Notes under the pieces: model-generated
What the model saw: only the letters and a program-made list of their open reading frames with translations
What the model was told of the DNA's origin: nothing
Databases searched by the model: none
In this document: piece by piece, positions 6,561 to 8,083 of the stretch
How positions within the stretch are numbered: position 1 is the first letter of the stretch
Layout of the letters: the number at the start of each line of letters is the position of its first letter
Position numbers and translations under genes: made by a program
NCBI GenBank assembly: GCA_012837655.1
Contig: DUQT01000235.1
Location: forward strand, 1 to 8,083
Direction of reading: 5' to 3'
Length of the DNA stretch: 8,083 bases
DNA from: Actinomyces sp.
GTDB lineage: Bacteria; Actinomycetota; Actinomycetes; Actinomycetales; Actinomycetaceae

Positions 6561-6582
6561 AGTTGTATACAGCCTAACAACT
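6561..6582. promoter_or_regulatory. Dyad over a candidate PAC2 promoter, possible operator
   Basis: AGTTGT (6561-6566) and ACAACT (6577-6582) are perfect inverted half-sites separated by ten bases. On the - strand TATACA (6569-6564), a fair -10 for the PAC2 gene, lies within the left half, with no clear -35. A protein bound here could block that promoter and possibly affect the divergent HelD-like gene. No known regulator is matched. Confidence 0.3.
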
Positions 6583-6727
6583 CCCACGGACATTGCAGTA
6601 TTGTGCCTGCATAGAACAACGCTCACTCACGGTGTTTTATTCCACGTGTTTTATGAAGTCGCTCGCTGTTTCGAAATGCGCAATAATAGATAGGCAAAAT
6701 TTATACGACCGATTGGAAAACAGAATC

Positions 6728-8083
6728 GTGGAGTCCGACTCGCCTTTAGACGCGGAGATCGCCCGCGAACAGAAGTTCGTCGATCATTCCTACGCTGTGT
6801 TGGATAAACTTCGCAAGCGTTACCGCGCACGCCAGCGTAACGCAGAGGCATCACGATGGCGCAACACGCCACAGGCGCTAACTGAACGCGACGCGTTCGC
6901 CGCGCACTGGGGCGATGAGGCTTCCCGCCTGGAAGCCATAACGGACCGGCTCGTTTTCGGCCGCGTCGACAACGTGGATGAGTCAACCCACTACATTGGC
7001 CGCATCGGTTTGCGCGATGATGACGGCGAGCAGATCCTGCTTGACTGGCGAGCACCGGCCTCGCGAACCTTCTATCAGGCAACCGGCGCACAACCGCAAG
7101 GTGTCCTTCGAAGGAGGCACATCCAAACCAGAGGACGCACAGTCGTTGGTTTGGAAGACGAGCTGCTGGACACTTCTGTTGACCGCGAAGATCAAATGAT
7201 TTTCCAGGGCGAGGGCGCGCTTATGGAATCTTTGACGCAGGCGCGCGATGGACGCATGTCCGACATTGTTTCCACGATTCAGGCTGAACAAGACGCGATC
7301 ATTCGGCGAGATTCTGACGGTTTGCTCGTGATTCAAGGTGGTCCGGGTACGGGCAAGACCGCGGTCGCACTACACCGCGCTGCATACCTGCTGTATGCGG
7401 AACGGGCGCGGCTTGAGAACTCCGGTGTGCTGATCGTTGGTCCCTCGCGGGTTTTCTTGCGCTACATTGACCAGGTTCTGCCATCCCTGGGTGAAAACGG
7501 CGTCGTATCGACCACGCTCGGTGACCTGCTGCCGGGATATTCCGCGCAGGGCCGCGATTCGGAGCGCGTGCGCGACATCAAGGGACGCATGGAGTGGGTC
7601 GACATTGCCAAGCGCGCCGTCCGTTACTTTGAGCGGGTTCCCGAAAACACGCCGCTCGCGATTTCGTCCTACCGTGTGACCCTTCGTTCCGAGGTCGTGA
7701 AAGCCGCGCGCACATCTGCACGCCGGTCTAACAGGCCGCATAACCAGGCGTGGGAAGGCTTCGCGCTGGATCTGATGAAGGATCTGGCGCAGCAGATGGA
7801 CCAGCAGGTTTCCGCCAGCCAAGAGCTTTCCTGGTACTACGACTACATTCGCGGATCAAGGGACGCCCAGCGCGCGATCAACCTGGCGTGGCTACCCGTG
7901 TCTGCACTGCAGGTGCTTGAGAAACTCTATGCGGATCCAAAGTTTTTGGAGCAGATGGCGCCCGAACTGTCCCAAGAGGATCGTGACGCCGTGTACCGCC
8001 CGCGCGGTTCTGCACTCACGGAAAGTGATATTCCGATCCTCGATGAGCTCGAAGAACTCCTTGGCCCCCTTCCGTCGCAGAGC
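6728..8083 (+). CDS. helD: HelD/HelR-like ATPase, UvrD-like superfamily 1 (3' end beyond window)
   Basis: HelD proteins bind RNA polymerase and use ATP to free stalled complexes; the related HelR of some actinobacteria protects the enzyme from rifampicin. The visible 452 residues are roughly the first 60% of a usual protein of about 700-770. They show a short charged N-terminal helix region (EIAREQKFVD, 10-19) and the HelD-typical segment FGRVD (77-81) to LLDWRAPASRTFYQATG (104-120). A Q-motif-like IQAEQDAIIR (184-193), Walker A GGPGTGKT (204-211) and SF1 motif Ia region VLIVGPSRVFLRYIDQVLP (236-254) follow. Later helicase motifs lie outside the window. The short N-terminal arm suits the actinobacterial class II. 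The frame is open up to ATG 6653, but I prefer GTG 6728: family members start just before the EIAREQ helix, and 6653-6727 is AT-rich with codons rare here (ATA ATA, AGG, TTA). Its RBS (TTGGAAAA) is weak. Confidence 0.88.
   Translation, partial: MESDSPLDAEIAREQKFVDHSYAVLDKLRKRYRARQRNAEASRWRNTPQALTERDAFAAHWGDEASRLEAITDRLVFGRVDNVDESTHYIGRIGLRDDDGEQILLDWRAPASRTFYQATGAQPQGVLRRRHIQTRGRTVVGLEDELLDTSVDREDQMIFQGEGALMESLTQARDGRMSDIVSTIQAEQDAIIRRDSDGLLVIQGGPGTGKTAVALHRAAYLLYAERARLENSGVLIVGPSRVFLRYIDQVLPSLGENGVVSTTLGDLLPGYSAQGRDSERVRDIKGRMEWVDIAKRAVRYFERVPENTPLAISSYRVTLRSEVVKAARTSARRSNRPHNQAWEGFALDLMKDLAQQMDQQVSASQELSWYYDYIRGSRDAQRAINLAWLPVSALQVLEKLYADPKFLEQMAPELSQEDRDAVYRPRGSALTESDIPILDELEELLGPLPSQS

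Larger units (their letters stand above)
6536..6727. promoter_or_regulatory. AT-rich divergent control region between PAC2 and HelD-like genes
   Basis: These 192 bp carry the PAC2 ribosome-binding site and dyad at one end. At the other is an AT-rich stretch (about 6680-6720) with a TATACG (6702-6707) that could be the -10 of the HelD-like gene, though no good -35 pairs with it. The palindrome TTTCGAAA (6669-6676) is also present. I looked for a long GC-rich inverted repeat resembling the rifampicin-associated element found upstream of some helR genes and saw none. If the HelD-like protein instead starts at the ATG at 6653, bases 6653-6727 would be coding. Confidence 0.4.

Noticed and set aside
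6536..6619. Longer PAC2 start at 6619
   Set aside because: The extension is in AT-rich promoter-like DNA, while GTG 6535 has an excellent AAGGAGG site.
6669..6676. TTTCGAAA palindrome as a LexA/SOS box
   Set aside because: It is only 8 bp and lacks the spaced TCGAAC-N4-GTTCGA arrangement of actinobacterial LexA sites.
6651..7822. Several - strand open frames opposite the HelD-like gene (about 6651-7091, 6983-7336, 7370-7822)
   Set aside because: They are shadows of the + strand gene, which has clear Walker A and HelD motifs and runs open to the window end.
1..8083. Mobile element, phage, CRISPR or defence system
   Set aside because: No transposase, integrase, repeat array, toxin-antitoxin pair or defence gene is visible; gene content and base composition look like ordinary chromosomal backbone.

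Overview
The window looks like a chromosomal housekeeping stretch from a moderately GC-rich actinobacterium; by eye the GC content is in the mid-50s percent. Four things point there: a Corynebacterium-type glycogen synthase divergent from glgC (the mycobacterial glgA/glgC arrangement), a DUF3040 two-helix membrane protein, a PAC2-family protein, and a class II (actinobacterial) HelD-like ATPase. An Actinomycetaceae-like host is possible, but that is a guess. There are no transposases, integrases, phage genes, CRISPR repeats, tRNAs or rRNAs.

Layout. Positions 1-171 hold no complete gene, but a + strand frame open from the window edge has coding-like base periodicity up to about 150. glgA (172-1398, -) and glgC (1492-2730, +) diverge from a 93-bp shared control region. 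glgC ends at a strong hairpin that also has a T-run on the other strand, so it can serve the convergent DUF3040 gene (2858-3244, -). dinB (3346-4587, -; DNA polymerase IV) lies upstream of DUF3040 on the same strand and diverges across 57 bp from a spermidine-synthase-like gene (4645-5508, +). That gene converges with a PAC2-family gene (5513-6535, -), with only 4 bp between the stop codons. A 192-bp AT-rich region separates the PAC2 gene from the divergent HelD-like gene (6728 to the window end, +), which is cut off by the window.

How the genes work together. GlgC makes ADP-glucose and GlgA uses it to build alpha-glucan (or, by mycobacterial precedent, maltose-1-phosphate), so the first pair is a glycogen/storage module. 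The second half is a mixed actinobacterial block: error-prone polymerase, small membrane protein, methyltransferase-fold protein, PAC2 protein and RNA-polymerase-recycling ATPase. No shared pathway is evident.

For four genes the start was chosen from ribosome-binding sites or N-terminal comparison instead of the longest open frame: dinB (GTG 4587), PAC2 (GTG 6535), DUF3040 (ATG 3244) and HelD (GTG 6728). I see no convincing undescribed system. The points worth a second look are the coding-like 5' edge, a small duplication that copies the glgA stop codon, the altered SAM/catalytic motifs of the spermidine-synthase-like protein, and a dyad in the PAC2/HelD control region.
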